Shown here piece by piece: positions 45,373 through 58,248 of a stretch of DNA of 64,000 nucleotides. Position numbers and translations under genes: made by a program. This DNA comes from Saposhnikovia divaricata. Its lineage: Eukaryota; Streptophyta; Magnoliopsida; Apiales; Apiaceae. Under the pieces are notes generated by a model. That model made no database searches and was not told the DNA's origin. It worked only from the letters and a program-made list of their open reading frames with translations. The stretch spans positions 160,592,546 through 160,656,545 of the forward strand of contig CM071600.1 of NCBI GenBank assembly GCA_036435485.1, given 5' to 3'. How positions within the stretch are numbered: the first letter of the stretch is position 1; every line of letters starts with the position of its first letter.

Positions 45373-46850
45373 TATAATACAATGATAATTAAAGCCTATT
45401 TAAAAATTCAAAAAGATCTTCAGTTGTTCAAGTAACATTATAATAGAACCTTGTAAAAAATCGTTTGCCACCAGATTAAATCTAAATATCAAATTGGGCA
45501 CCGAGGAGACACGCATCATAGGGGAAGTGGGGGGAAAAATCAACATTCAAACTAATAAAAATAAATCGGAGCTGCGAAACATGATACAATACATAAAAGA
45601 AAAAGGATAATACCTACAAATTGAAACCCTTCTTTAAATCAAAAAATCCCCAAATGGAAGCCAAAATTCAAAGCAAATAAGCCCTAATTTTGAACTCAAA
45701 TCAGCACTGAAATAAAGAGAGAGAAACAAAATTAAAAGCAATCAAACATGAACAAAATTAAGAATGTAAACCATTTTGAACCCAAACCCAAGAAACCCTA
45801 ATTCAAAAAATGCCCAAATCGAAGAGCAATCAAAGAAATTTGAAGCCATTAACTAAAGGAGGCTCTGATTAGTAGTAATTTCGGCTTGTGGAAGAGAGGT
45901 ATGGACTCTGATTAGTGTATTTTCGGCCTATTAAAGAGAGGGAGAGAGAGTGAGAGAGCTAATCGAGAGAGGGGGTGAATGTGAGGGTAAGGGAGAGTGA
46001 AATTGAAAATATTTCAAAGGGCGGTGTTCTGTTGAAGGGGAAAATTAGATCGGCGGTATTTTTGCCGCTCTTTAATTTAGAAAATTTTCGTTGTATTAAA
46101 CTTTTGTATGTTGATAGATATTTAACTATTAATTATTTTAAATAATGTTTTAATTTTTTAATTAATCAATAACTTCTTTTTGCATATTCATAATTTTATA
46201 AAAAAATTAATTAGTTTTACTAAAATTTATAAGTTTCCATGTTAAATAAAATAAAATTTTTGCTTTCTTTAAAAAAAATAATAAATTGAAATATTAATAT
46301 TAAAATATTAATAACATAATTAATCATAAGTATTATGAATAATATATTTAAAAATAATTAATCGTGTATGAAAATATTTTATTTTCACAATACATTTAAA
46401 AAAATATAGAAAAAATATTCATTTAAATTTTTTTGAAAAATACCTTAATGGTTATTAAAATAAAATCATTCACTACAAAATAATGTTTTAGTATTTATTA
46501 ATTAACAAATCATTTTATTGACATGTTCTTAATTTTTATAAAAATCCTTTACTATTTTTGTCAAAATTATTTATTTTTCATTTCAAATAAAAATTAACTT
46601 TTTTATTTATCATTAAAAAAATATTAAAATAACAAAAAATCATTAATATACCTTTTCAAATTGTTAATTAGGTTTATCAAAATCAATTAGTTTTCATTTG
46701 AAATAAAAACTATGGCAACATAGATTCCAAATAAATTATGTGATTTTTATAAAAATAATTTTATTATTTTTATCCAAAAAAAAGTAATTTTCATGTGAAA
46801 AAGGTTAAAACTTTTATTTTTAGTAGAAAATATAAAATTTTGTTCATTGC
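45373..46850. other. CACTA right interior, AT-rich
   Basis: No coding feature. 45500-46010 has a minus-strand look of a gene 5' region (ctctctccctctctttaa and aaaccctaat words in both orientations). From 46080 to 46800 it is over 80 percent A/T with repeated ttattaaaatattaat-like words. Confidence 0.5.
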
Positions 46851-47042
46851 AAAATTATGGCAACACAATTTCATACCTACGGCAACATGCAAACACTTTT
46901 ATTCTATACCAACATATTTTTGCTACCTAAGGCAACATGAAAATGATAATGTTGTAATAGCCAAAAACATGCATGACAAAGGCAACATATCCAAAGGCAA
47001 CATAGGCTCTAAATGTGGTCGTAGGCCTTTTATGGTGTAGTG
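46851..47042. repeat. CACTA right subterminal repeats and TIR
   Basis: Six or more ggcaacat motifs are followed by gtcgtaggccttttatggtgtagtg, the inverse of the left TIR with few mismatches. Confidence 0.9.
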
Positions 47043-47045
47043 TCG

Positions 47046-49620
47046 CTACCCAGAATAGATGACTTGTTTGACCAGCTAAAGGGTGCTGTGTACTTCTCTA
47101 AGATTGAACTGAGAATAGGATATCACCAACTGAAGATTAAACTTGAAGATATCCCAAAGACTGCATTCTGTAACAGATATGGACATTATGAGTTCTTGGT
47201 GATGTCATTTGGATTGACCAATGCCCCAGCAGCTTTCATGGATTTGATGAAAAGAGTGTTCAAAGAGTATTTGAATAAGTTTGTGATAGTTTTCATTGAT
47301 GATATTATCATCTACTCAAAGACCGAGGCAGAACACGCCAAACATTTGAGGATAACCTTAGAAATACTCAGGAAAGAGCAGTTATATGCCAAATTCTTGA
47401 AGTGTCAGTTCTGGAAAAATGAAGTGCAATTCTTAGGGCACGTGATCAATAAAGAAGGAGTGTTGGTCGACCCCTCAAAGATAGAGGCAGTTTTGAACTG
47501 AGAACGACCAACCACTCCAACAGAGGTAAGAAGTTTCATCGGACTGGCATGATATTATAAGAGATTCGTCGAAGATTTTGCTAAGATCGCACCCCCATTA
47601 ACTCGACTTACCCATAAAATCGAGAAATTTGAATGGATCGATAAATGCGAGAAGAGTTTCCAAGAGTTAAGAAGAGGTTGGTGACGGCCCCAGTGTTGGC
47701 ATTGCCTGATGGAAAAGGAGATTTTGTAATTTACAATGATGCTTCGCATAAAGGATTAGGATGCATGCTTATACAGCATAGTAAGGTAATCGTGTATGCG
47801 TCAAGGCAGCTGAAGGAATATAAGATTCGATATCCCACTCATGATCTAGAATTAGCAGCAATAGTTTTCACTTTAAAGATTTGGAGGCACTACTTGTATG
47901 GAGAGAAGTGCGAGATTTACACTGACCATAAGAGCCTCAAGTACATTTTCACTCAGAAAGAGTTTAATATGCGCGAGAGAAGATGGTTGGAATTAATCAA
48001 GGATTATGATTGTGAGATTTGTTATCACCCGGGTAAAGCCAATGTGGTGGTTGACGCCCTCAGTAGGAAAGAGAAACTCAAAATGATAACCTCAGAAGAA
48101 GAATTGGTGAGAGACTTCGAGAAGTTGGAAATCGAGGTCAAGATACCAGGAGATGGTCAAGAAAGGTTAATGGAAATTCGAATCCAACCCCCGTTGTTGG
48201 AAAAGATTAGGCTATGTCAAGAATGGATAATGAAGGAAGAAGAGAACTGAACGGAAGAGATAATGACCAGAGAAGAAATTAATTGTGAAAGAGATAAAGA
48301 AGGGATCGTGAGATACGCATCAAGGTTATGGATCCTAAATGTGCAGGAGCTCATGGACGAGATTCTATATGAGGGACACAACTCAAGGTACTCAGTGCAC
48401 CCCGGTAGTACCAAGATGTACAGGGATTTGAAAGAGTACTACTGGTGGCCAAACATGAAAAAGGACGTGGCAGAGTGGGTAAGCAGATGTATGACCTGCC
48501 AACAAGTGAAGGACTTTTACACCCCTTAGAGATTCCTGAATGGAAATGGGAGCACATATCCATGGATTTCGTAGTAGGTTTACCAAGGACCAAAGCAAAT
48601 CATGATGCCATATGGGTAATTATAGACCGACTAACGAAGTCAGCTCACTTTCTTCCGATCAATGAAAGGTATACGGTCGATAGACTAGTGGATATCTACT
48701 TAAAAGAGATAGTTGCGTGACATGGAGTCCTGGTCGCCATAGTATCTGATCGAGATCCTAGATTCAACTCCAGATTTTGGAGGAGCTTTTGGAGGAGCTT
48801 TCAAGAATGTGTAGGAACCAGGATAAACATGAGTACAGCCTATCACCCCCAGATAGACGGGAAAAGTGAAAGGACCATCCAAACCCTAGAGGATATGTTG
48901 AGAGTCTGTGCTATAGACTTTAAAGGAAATTGGGATGATCACTTGCCATTGATTGAGTTCTCCTACAATAATAGTTTTCATTCAAGCATAGGAATGCCGC
49001 CTTATGAGGCCCTTTATGGAAGAAAATGCCGATCTCCCTTGTATTGGGATGAAGTTGGAGAGCGAAAGATGCTCGGGCCCGAAGTGGTCCAACAGACTAA
49101 GGATGTAGTGGATCTAATCAGAGGATGGCTGGTAGCAGCCCAAGATCGATAAAAGAGATATGCCGACTTAGCTTCAAAAGGCAAGGAATATGAAGTTGGA
49201 GACCTAGTGTTTTTAAAGGTATCTCCTTGGAAAGGCTTAATGAGGTTTGTAAAGAAAGGAAAGCCGAGTCCTAGATACGTTGGACCGTTTGAGATCTTAA
49301 GACGTATCGGGGAACTAGCTTACGAACTAGCATTACCCCCAAATCTTCAACAAGTGTACAATGTATTCCATGTTTCGATGTTGAGGAAATATAATCCGGA
49401 TGCCAAGCATATTGTGGAATATGAGCACGTTGACATGCAACCAGACCTAACCTATGTGGAACAGCCTATGGAAATCATAGACCGAAAAGAACAAGTGCTC
49501 CGAAACAAGGTCATCCAGCTAGTCAGAGTTTTATAGCAGAACCACAACATGGAAGAGTCAACTTGGGAATTAGAAAGCACAATGCTAAAGAAATATCCCC
49601 ATTTGTTTGCAAATTGATTC
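47046..49620 (+). pseudogene. pol: G1 RT, RNase H, integrase and chromovirus-type C-terminus
   Basis: Continues G1 pol after the CACTA. RT: LPRIDDLFDQLKGAVYFSKI, LRIGYHQLK, SFGLTNAPAAFMDLM and the catalytic FIDDIIIYS (about 47298). RNase H: IYNDASHKGLGCML, SRQLKEYKIRYPTHDLELAA and YTDHKSLKYIFTQKE. Integrase: zinc region with HPGSTKMYRDLKEYYWW and CMTCQQVK, then ISMDFVVGLPRT, IVSDRDPRF-like sequence, STAYHPQIDGKSERTIQTLE and NNSFHSSIGMPPYEALYG. The C-terminus contains GPFEILRRIGELAYELALP and VFHVSMLRKY. Stops near 47500, 47550, 48248, 48718, 49150 and 49534, plus frameshifts near 47670 and 48500, mark decay. The order and two zinc knuckles in gag fit Tekay/Del chromoviruses. Confidence 0.92.
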
Positions 49621-49636
49621 CGGGATGGAATCCTTT

Positions 49637-49650
49637 TAAGGAGGGGAGAC
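49637..49650 (+). other. G1 polypurine tract
   Basis: The sequence taaggaggggagac directly precedes the 3' LTR start TGTAAGAACCC. Confidence 0.85.
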
Positions 49651-52600
49651 TGTAAGAACCCAGATTTTTGGTAGTAATTAAAAATTTTATTATGTAATGG
49701 AGTATACGTGTAACAGTTGTTCTAGTGAATGAATATTTAATGAATTTGGATTCAAATGTTTATATAACACGAACAATGCAATTGGTTGACAACTTAGATC
49801 AGAATAATCTATCTCCTGGAAAGTAAGATATGGTAAATTCCAAAGAGGAAGGTTTTTCTCATGTCATCCAAATCGATATCTGTTATAAGTCTAGTGGTTC
49901 CGTAAAAAGGTTAAGGAACGCTTGGGAAAGCGTGAGAACATTTTTTTAATTATAAGAATTAAAGAGAAAATAAGCAATGAATAGTATTTTTGGTGGAAAT
50001 TGGAATATTATCAGACGATGCTATATAGAAGTATTCTGAACGAATTTCTGAGCTCGTATTAATGACCGATAGGAAATATAAGTGTGTGTAAACGATGTCA
50101 GATTCAGAAAAATAGCACTTTTATTTTATCCGAGATTTTCCTAGACACTGAAGGATTTATGGATTTAATAAAGAGATTTGAGGAATTTAAATTCAAGAAT
50201 TATAAAGGAGGATTAAAGATGTTAGCAAAAATATCAAGGAGGTTTCCGGTAAAACCCTAACAAGAAATACTCGAGGTATTCCTCCAAACGATCAATGAAA
50301 TTGAGCAATAACCGGAAAAAGAAACAAGCACAGAGCCAAGGTGCATGCATGTGCAAGTGGATATGATCAAGTAACCAAGCTAGTTACATGGCTAACTAGT
50401 AATGTTAGAATCAAACCAAGTACTTAGCCTAAAACACCTCATCTCACCACAAAACACTAACACATGTCCAAGATGATACATTAGGTGATTCAATCACTTT
50501 ATTAAAGCTACTTTATACAAAATATTATCAAAGACATGTCAATAATGCAAGATTAAGCCAAAGCAAGCAAAACAACTCCAAGCTCTCTCCATTTTAAGAC
50601 CATTCGGCCAAGGCTTAATTTCAAGATCAAAATCCCACTTCCAACCGTTGTTTGATCTCAAGATTTTTATGGTGAGTACTACATTTTATATTAGAGATAT
50701 CCTATGAATCTTAGCTTCAAACTCCACTTCTTTCATGGTTAATAAAATCATCAAAGATGAGGGTGAATAGTAACTTTCAAGAACTAGTTTTGTTTTCTTG
50801 ATTTCTTTGGATGATCTAAGCTATATTAATGATATAAAAGTACTAATCAAGGTTTATTAATGCTTTTACATACTTCAACGAAGGTATATCTCCTAAGAAC
50901 CCTAGATCTTACTTTGAGTTTTATGCATGTTCTTGATGGTTTTAGCTTAATTATGATTATGGTGTATTTATAAGCATGGAAGCATGATTATGTAGTTGGT
51001 TTAGTTGATTTAAGGGATATGATAATTATGGTGATGAAATGAGATGTTCTTGGACTTGTAAGATGTATGGTATGCCCGGTGTGGCTTGGTTGTGATGTTA
51101 CAAATTTTGAAATATTCGAGTTATAGCCGTCATAATGCTGAAATTTTGTTAACCTTAAGAATTTACCAGTTCTCCAAGAGATTGATAACTTGTAACACAA
51201 ATAAAAGATGTCATCGATCGTTTTGGCGTGAGAATCGAAGCAAACGGACTTACGGTTTAGGAGTTATGGTCGATTTAGTGAAAGTAGTTCGAAACCATAA
51301 GTGCGAGTTCGTAACTGGAATTGAACCCCCTTATAATGATTAATTCAGTGGCAAATCTTGGTAATTAAATATTAGAGATCATAAGGAAGGTGTGAGAGAA
51401 AACCTCATGTCAAATGGATCGTTTTTCGATTTTATAAAAATGTTCGAATCGAGGTTAAGTACGAATGAACCCCTTAAAAGAACAATTGGTTATAACTTAG
51501 AAAATGGACAATAAATCTCGAGGTATAATCTTGGTTATTAAACGGCCGACCTTAGAACTTATACGACTTAAGTACCTACCAAGTGTGGGTGTAATGACAT
51601 ACCTTAATAACGAACAAGTGTCGGATCATAGCGGTGATAATAAGAGTACACTAGAGGGTGCATAACGAGATAACTTGAAAACGTGTTTTAACTTAAGTAA
51701 AATATTTACTTAGCCTTTCAAAAAGCATTAAGTGATTAATCTTGAATATTTTGATTGTTTATATATCACCGGACTGACCCAGGACACATTACCCCCACAA
51801 GAGTACCAGGCAAGTTTCCAAACATTTTGGAACTGTTGTTGTGATAATATATATGGTTAGATTTTGTTATACATATGCCATAGCATGCATGCCTGCTTTC
51901 AGATTATATTGTGATACTTGTTTCGTGATTTTAAATTGGCTTATTATAAGCTAGATACGAGATATATTAGTTATAAGCCGGATATTGCTAAGACCCTTAG
52001 TGAAGGGCATATGATCTCATTCTTCAAATACAGACCGTGAGTCAGTATTTCTTGATATATTGTGATTATTCTGAGGAAAATATTTAAATAAATATTTTTC
52101 CATTATTTATTTAATGAATATTATTGTGAATATTCATTTGAGTTTATTTATTTAATGAATATTCATTTAAGGTCTTATTTATTTATCGGGAATTATTTTG
52201 AATATTTATTCAAGGAATTATTTATTTAATGAATATTTTATATATATTTATTCGAGGGTTAGTCATGAGCAATATTTTATATTAAGAATATTCTGGAAAT
52301 ATTTATGATGTAATAAATATTCTTCGAATATTTATTTATTTCTTTTAACTAGTTCTTAAAATAATTTATTTTATTCAAAAATTATCTTTGATCTCCAAAT
52401 ACTATGTAAATTATTTCTGAGTCTTTTTATTATTATTATTTTTATCAAGGAAGGTTCTCAAAAACTCCATTCTTCATTCGAATCAATCTTCCAAATTATA
52501 AGGCAACCTTCCCTGAGAGCTGTTATTTATTTTGTTTGACTTCCCGATCATAAATGTTTTAAAACTATTCTTTGCACTCGCAACTTGGTTGCTATTTATC

Positions 52601-53692
52601 AATTGAATCTTTTATTACTTCCTCATCATTCCAGGGGTAAGATTGTTCGAACAAGTCGATATCCATTAACAAGCAACAGCTTGGGAAATATTGGTGAATT
52701 TTCCTTTTCAACTAGATACGACTACTTTGTGGAGTCTTATCAACAAGTATTATACTTGGGGAACGGAGAATGAGCCTTACGTTTCAAAGTCATGGATTCT
52801 ATTCGAACTAGGAGTTGTGTAAGAGGCTGAGTAGCGCCGGTCCATCCCAATGGCCCAACCGTTGGCCAGCGAGATCTAACAGGGCGGTAGACAAGTAAAT
52901 CAATAAATTCTTCCTTCTACCGGTAGTAAAACTAATCTGAGCTGTACAATCTGTGATTGATCATCGTACGGGTTGGAATAGCAGGCGCGGTGAATATTCC
53001 GGTATTAGTTCATCATCCAAGTCTATCTATTTTCTGCAACATATATTAAAGAGAAGTACCACTCATGTTGGCAGGGTTTGATTAATGTTAAAACCAAAAG
53101 TTACATTTTGAGTTACCTTGTAACTTCATCTTTTACGTTCTACTGGAAATATGTTCATTAATGCATGGCATATGGTTTCATTGATATTTTAGAACTGCTA
53201 TATATTATTGCTGTTCAGTTACATATTATTTTGGTGGGATATTGCTCACGCTTGCTTTATTTAATATATCACAACAACAGCTAGGTCTGATGGCCCGCGT
53301 AAGGCGCACTCGGCGCAAGCAGGTGACTCCAGTCGTAGGACTGCCCGCTGATATTGTTGCTGCCATTGCTGAGGTAGTAGCAGACCAGTAGTCTAGATTG
53401 GCAGCTTTTGTTTTCAGCCTTAATTATATGTATGACTAATGTTAATCAACGGGAAGAAACTTTTAAATTATGCTGTAATCATTTTGGGTTGTAATAACTA
53501 TTACTTGTGGATCTTATAAGTAGAGACTTATTTCAATTTCATCTCTGGGACTACAACTGGTTGTGTGTGATGTGGTATTATTGCGGGGTCATAGCATGTT
53601 ATTTATTTGATTTGGATTCAAGTGCAAGTATTGTTTATGGAATATGAGACCTTAACGACCAGGTCCCCGACCCCGGATCGGGGGCTGTTACA
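49651..53692 (+). repeat. G1 3' LTR
   Basis: 4,042 bp and co-linear with 26682-30768. Differences are scattered substitutions and small indels (for example fewer AT repeats near 52100, and an altered segment near 51160). Both LTRs end GGGGCTGTTACA. The flank caatt differs from caact on the left by one base. Confidence 0.93.
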
Positions 53693-56600
53693 CAATTTCT
53701 TAGTAATGTTACATTACCAACTTAGCCTTCTGATGCTCACAGTCCTCTCATACCATTCATATCTATATATAAGATGAATACCAAAAGCTGCAGCCTGATT
53801 CGACTGGTTTGTACTACTCTTGGGATCACTGCTAGAAACTGTTTATGGAAACGCCTTGCGGGGTATGCGTTGTCCCATTGGCATCCTGCTTCGCTGCTAT
53901 ATAATATATATAAAACAATAGCAAGAGTGAGCGATAGCTCAGCAAGGTAATGAAAGTATGGCATAATTCTGCCTTTAATTCAAACCCAGAATATATAGTG
54001 GGTATAAGACAATAATTGTCCAAAATATCTTGATACCAAAATTATTCCCTTAACGGAATATATTCAAAATCAGTACTATCATAGTACTTCAAATATCATT
54101 ATCACAGTATCTCTGTAAACTTTTATTATTCATACTATGAAAAAAGTTCTAGCATAATATAAAAGATGAAGTTACAAGGTAGTTCAATATAACCTTTTCG
54201 TAAAATATCTGCTATATAAAATTTAAGCAGAATATCAACATATAACTTAACAGATGAAGTTATAAGGTGATCCAATATCAAAAACTTCCTTATCAAAACT
54301 CATGTTATGTAAGGTATCAAAAGAGTCATAAAATATAAGATAAAAGATGAAGTCTCTTCGATACGTATTGCAGAAATATTGAAATTTGGATGATGAACTA
54401 ATACTGGAGTATTCACCGCGCCAGCTGTCCCAACCTTCGATGATCAGTCGCAGATTGTACAGCACATATATGGTTTTACTACCGGTAGAAGGAAGAACTG
54501 GCGGATTTACTTGTCTACCGCCCTTTGGTAACTCCCTGGCCAACGGTTGGGCCTTGGACCGGCGCTACTCGGCATCTTATACGACTCCTAGTTCGAATAG
54601 AATCCATGACTCTGAAACGTAAAGTTCGTCCTCCTTTCCCCAAGTATAATACTTGTTGATAGGACTCTACAAAGTAGTCGTATCTAATTGGAAAGGAAAA
54701 TTCACCAATATTTCCCAAGCTGTTGCTTGTTAATGGATATCAACTTCTTCCATCAATCTTACTCCTCAAGTGTTGAGGAAGTAACAAAGACTCATTTTGA
54801 TTTGTAGCAACTAAAGTTGCTAATAAAAATAATAATACTTTCAAATGGTTATGACCGGGTAGTTAACCATAATAAATAACAGTCCCTCAAGTAAGGTTCC
54901 CTATATTTTAGAAGTTTAAGCGAGCATTTAAATCTTCTTAAAAGATAGATTTAAATGAAAAACAGAGTTTTGGGAACCTCCCCTTGATAAAATAATCATT
55001 ATAAGGCTCAGAAATATTCCTTATAATTATTGAAGGTCAAAGATAAATTCTAAATAAGATAAACCATTTTTAAAACTAGTTTAAAATTATTTAATAAATA
55101 TTCAAATAGTATTTATTAAATCATAAATGTTTAAAGAATATTTTTAAACAAAATGATCGTTCATACATGAACTCTTAAATGAATATTCAAAATAATAGTC
55201 ACTTCATAATTAAACCCTCGAATGAATATTAAAAATAATATTCATTTAATAAATATAACTTAAATGAATATCAGAAAAATAATATTCATTTAATATAAAA
55301 TAATAAAATAATATTCATCCGATATCTATATTGAAAAAAAATAATCTACAAGATATAGAGAAATATATCAACTCCCGATCTAAGATAGAGAATCATACGC
55401 CCTACATTAACGGCATTTACAAAACTCGGCTTCTAACTAATATCTCATACTTAGCTTATAAGCCAATTCCCAAATCGTAAATCAAGCATCACAATATATA
55501 TACTTTCGAAAATAGTTAAACCTCCCATTAGCATATATAACAGAAATAATATTCAAATAGTAATTCTCGACTGAGATAATACTCAAATAACATTCCTCGA
55601 AATATATAGTAAGCAAATATTATTTCTCGAATGATATCATATTCAAATAACAGTCCTCGCATGGTTTCCAAGTAATTAATACTTTATGGAAAATATAATT
55701 AATATTTATAAATAACATTCCTCAAAATAAACAATAATCTGCCGCTAGAATCCCTCCGGGTTTCCACGACTATCTCTATATCTCAAATTACCGACTCCCG
55801 ATTTAGAGTCGAAAACAATGAATATGCTCTTATATCTAGAGCTACAAGGTATACCGCTTCATAAATACTTAACTCAAAAGATCGTATATAATCCAAAGGT
55901 CAAATTCTATTTCAACAGGAAATAAGATATATCGCAAAACTGTACAACTTTATACTTGGTAAAAGCAGTATTATATAATCAATACTTCAAAGTATAGATT
56001 TAGAAAACTTGCCTGATGCTCGAGAAGTGATAGGGGTTCGCGACAATGTCGGATAATCTAGACAAGATAAAAGAAAACATACGATTAATCCCCTGGATAA
56101 TCCACTTATACATCAATGCTTAAACACGCAAGCGAAACACAACCAAGGCATTACTAGCTCGCTTTAGGCTCATACTAAGTCCATGTTAATCGACAATTAC
56201 TTAAGTCGAAGGTTTGCTTTAGAAATTGGATCTCGTTTTGCCCGTGTTACTAAGTGGTTTTCAAGGTTATAACCAAGTACTTCTCTAAGGGGTTCCTTCG
56301 CACTTAACCTTGATTCAAACATTTTTATAAAATCGAAAAATAATCCTTTCGACATGAGGTCTTCTCTCACATCTTCATTATGACCTCTAATATTTAATTA
56401 CCAAGATTCGCAACCGAATATCTCAATTTAAGGGGGTTCAATTGCAGTTGCGAACTCACACTTACGCTTACGAACCACTTTTACGATTTTGACCATAGCT
56501 CCTAAACCGTAAATCAAAATGCTAAGATTATTTCGCCAAAATGATCTATGAATCAAGATCTACAAATTCATGACAGGTGCTCGACCTTGATGGAAAGTTA

Positions 56601-58243
56601 ATGTCCCGAAATGCTCTATTTTTAAGACCTAAGTGAATTTTGGCATTACGACGACTTAAAAATGAATAATCCAATTTTCAAACAACCCAAATAAACATTC
56701 AATCACTACCCAACACTCATGGACACTATTCATCATCTTCCTCACTGTCTCAACAGTTCTTGGAGCCACAACAATTATTTTTATTTGTCCATAACACCCA
56801 CATAACATACATGCTCTAAATCATGCATACAACTCATAAACACCATCAAATATATAAAACTCAAAGGTGGGTTAAGGGTTTACCTTCTTGGAGGCTCTAG
56901 AAACACTATCAAGTGTTTATAAACACTTAACAAGCCTTAGATAGTCTTTATATAGCTTAAACCTTAAAAACAAATCAAGAAAACAACTTAGTAATTTCAG
57001 AGTTACTATTCACCTCTTCAAAGAACTGCAAAAACGAGGGTCTTACCATGCCTTTTTGGTCCAGGCTCCTGAAGAAGAGTTGTAGAGAATCTTAATACCT
57101 TTCCAACAAGCTATAGAATATAAATTTTCATTGAGAAATGAGGGAGATATGGCCGTTTTACTGAGCTGCTGTAGTTTTGGCCGAGAATGAGGAATAGTTT
57201 GGTGATTTTTTATCTTTCTTTTCTTCACACCAATCTTGACTTGTCCAACCACTTTATGAACATAATCTCTTGCTATTATCAGTTGTATATGGATAATCTT
57301 GGGGCTTGTGCAAAGAGTATTGGATAAGCTTGTTTGATTCCTTTTTATGCCATTTACCTCTATGTCCTTGCCCTTTCATGATTTATTCCACCAATGCCCT
57401 TGCTCCTTGTATTTTACCATAAGCCACTCAATTAAATCAATAAACCAACTCCTTGTTTTAGTGTTAGGCCGAAATTTTGGGCCTTCACCTTGTCCTTGGG
57501 CATTTTTTTGGGCTTTGTTCAGGGTTCTCTCATCATTTGATTCATCGAATGATTTCTATGATCGTCTTAGTGGTTTCTCTCTTGTAAATCTCTTGGATGT
57601 ATATTATCCTCTTCGACATTATATTTTAATGTGTTGGGGTGGTTCTTAACCTCAAATAGATATTAAATCCAATATCCTTTGTATATTCTCTTTATCTCAG
57701 AAATTGCTCTCCCGGTTTCTCAAGCGTTCTCTAACTCGCTCACTAACTCGTTTGCATTCTCTTTACTCTAGGATTATATTCTCAATTCTTTTTCTCTCTG
57801 ATAATATATCCTCCCTTGGACTTTTAACATTTAATATCCTTAACTTATAATCCAATTATTATATTCCTGACTCCTCTGTTAATTACGGAATAAAATAAAG
57901 TTTGGATTCTCTGAATTTTGTCCTCGTTTACATACACTCATTCTTTCTGTACTTCACTAGTACATACTTGCTCTTTCCGTTTTGTAATTATTATTGTGAG
58001 TACTCTAACTCACTTCTCATCTCCCTTCTAGGGTACATTAGCTCATTTCCTGGATGATAGACTATTCTTATCTATGTCGTCAACCATTGAATTACTCTAT
58101 TCTGAAAATACACATACGTATCGGGATCAATATCCAAAGCAACATCCATTCATTGCAACCATGGTTCGTTGAAATCATTATTCAATAAACCACTTAATCA
58201 TAATAAGAAAAGTTTTAATTCTACAAAAATTCGGGTTATTACA
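53693..58243 (-). repeat. Solo LTR, right part
   Basis: The remaining 4.55 kb of the minus-strand G2-family LTR. In LTR orientation it begins tgtaataacccgaatttttg at 58243. Together with 26451-26681 it makes about 4.78 kb, close to the 4.73-kb G2 3' LTR. It is followed by acaac (58244-58248), matching the left TSD. Short ORFs (54247-54543, 57347-57649) have no recognisable domain. Confidence 0.9.
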
Positions 58244-58248
58244 ACAAC

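Larger units (their letters stand above)
42267..47042. mobile_element. Non-autonomous CACTA transposon with captured gene pieces
   Basis: 4,776 bp with terminal inverted repeats of about 24-28 bp, cactacaccataaaaggcc at the left and its complement ending ggtgtagtg at the right. The 3-bp TSD is ccg/tcg (42264-42266, 47043-47045). Removing element and TSD restores the G1 RT frame (KYP then LPRIDDLF). Subterminal regions (about 42290-42680 and about 46850-47020) are filled with ggcaacat / atgttgcc motifs, as expected for CACTA transposase-binding repeats. No transposase is visible. The interior holds host gene fragments at 43606-43831 (minus) and 44791-45372 (plus). Confidence 0.93.
26682..53692 (+). 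mobile_element. G1: long-LTR Tekay/Del-like Ty3/gypsy element
   Basis: 27.0 kb here and about 14.3 kb once G2 and the CACTA are subtracted. LTRs are 4.09 kb and 4.04 kb. A degenerate Met-type PBS, an extra ORF, gag-pol with two zinc knuckles and a chromovirus-like C-terminus, and a PPT (taaggaggggagac) follow. It is inserted in the solo LTR. Flanks caact (26677-26681) and caatt (53693-53697) match at 4 of 5 bases. Multiple stops and frameshifts mark it as inactive. Confidence 0.9.

Noticed and set aside
47040..47501. Independent RT gene starting at 47040
   Set aside because: The ATG-like start comes from the CACTA end plus TSD; the RT frame is the continuation from 42266.
57347..57649. 100-codon ORF in the solo LTR
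   Set aside because: Not conserved in the equivalent parts of the other LTRs and of no recognisable family.
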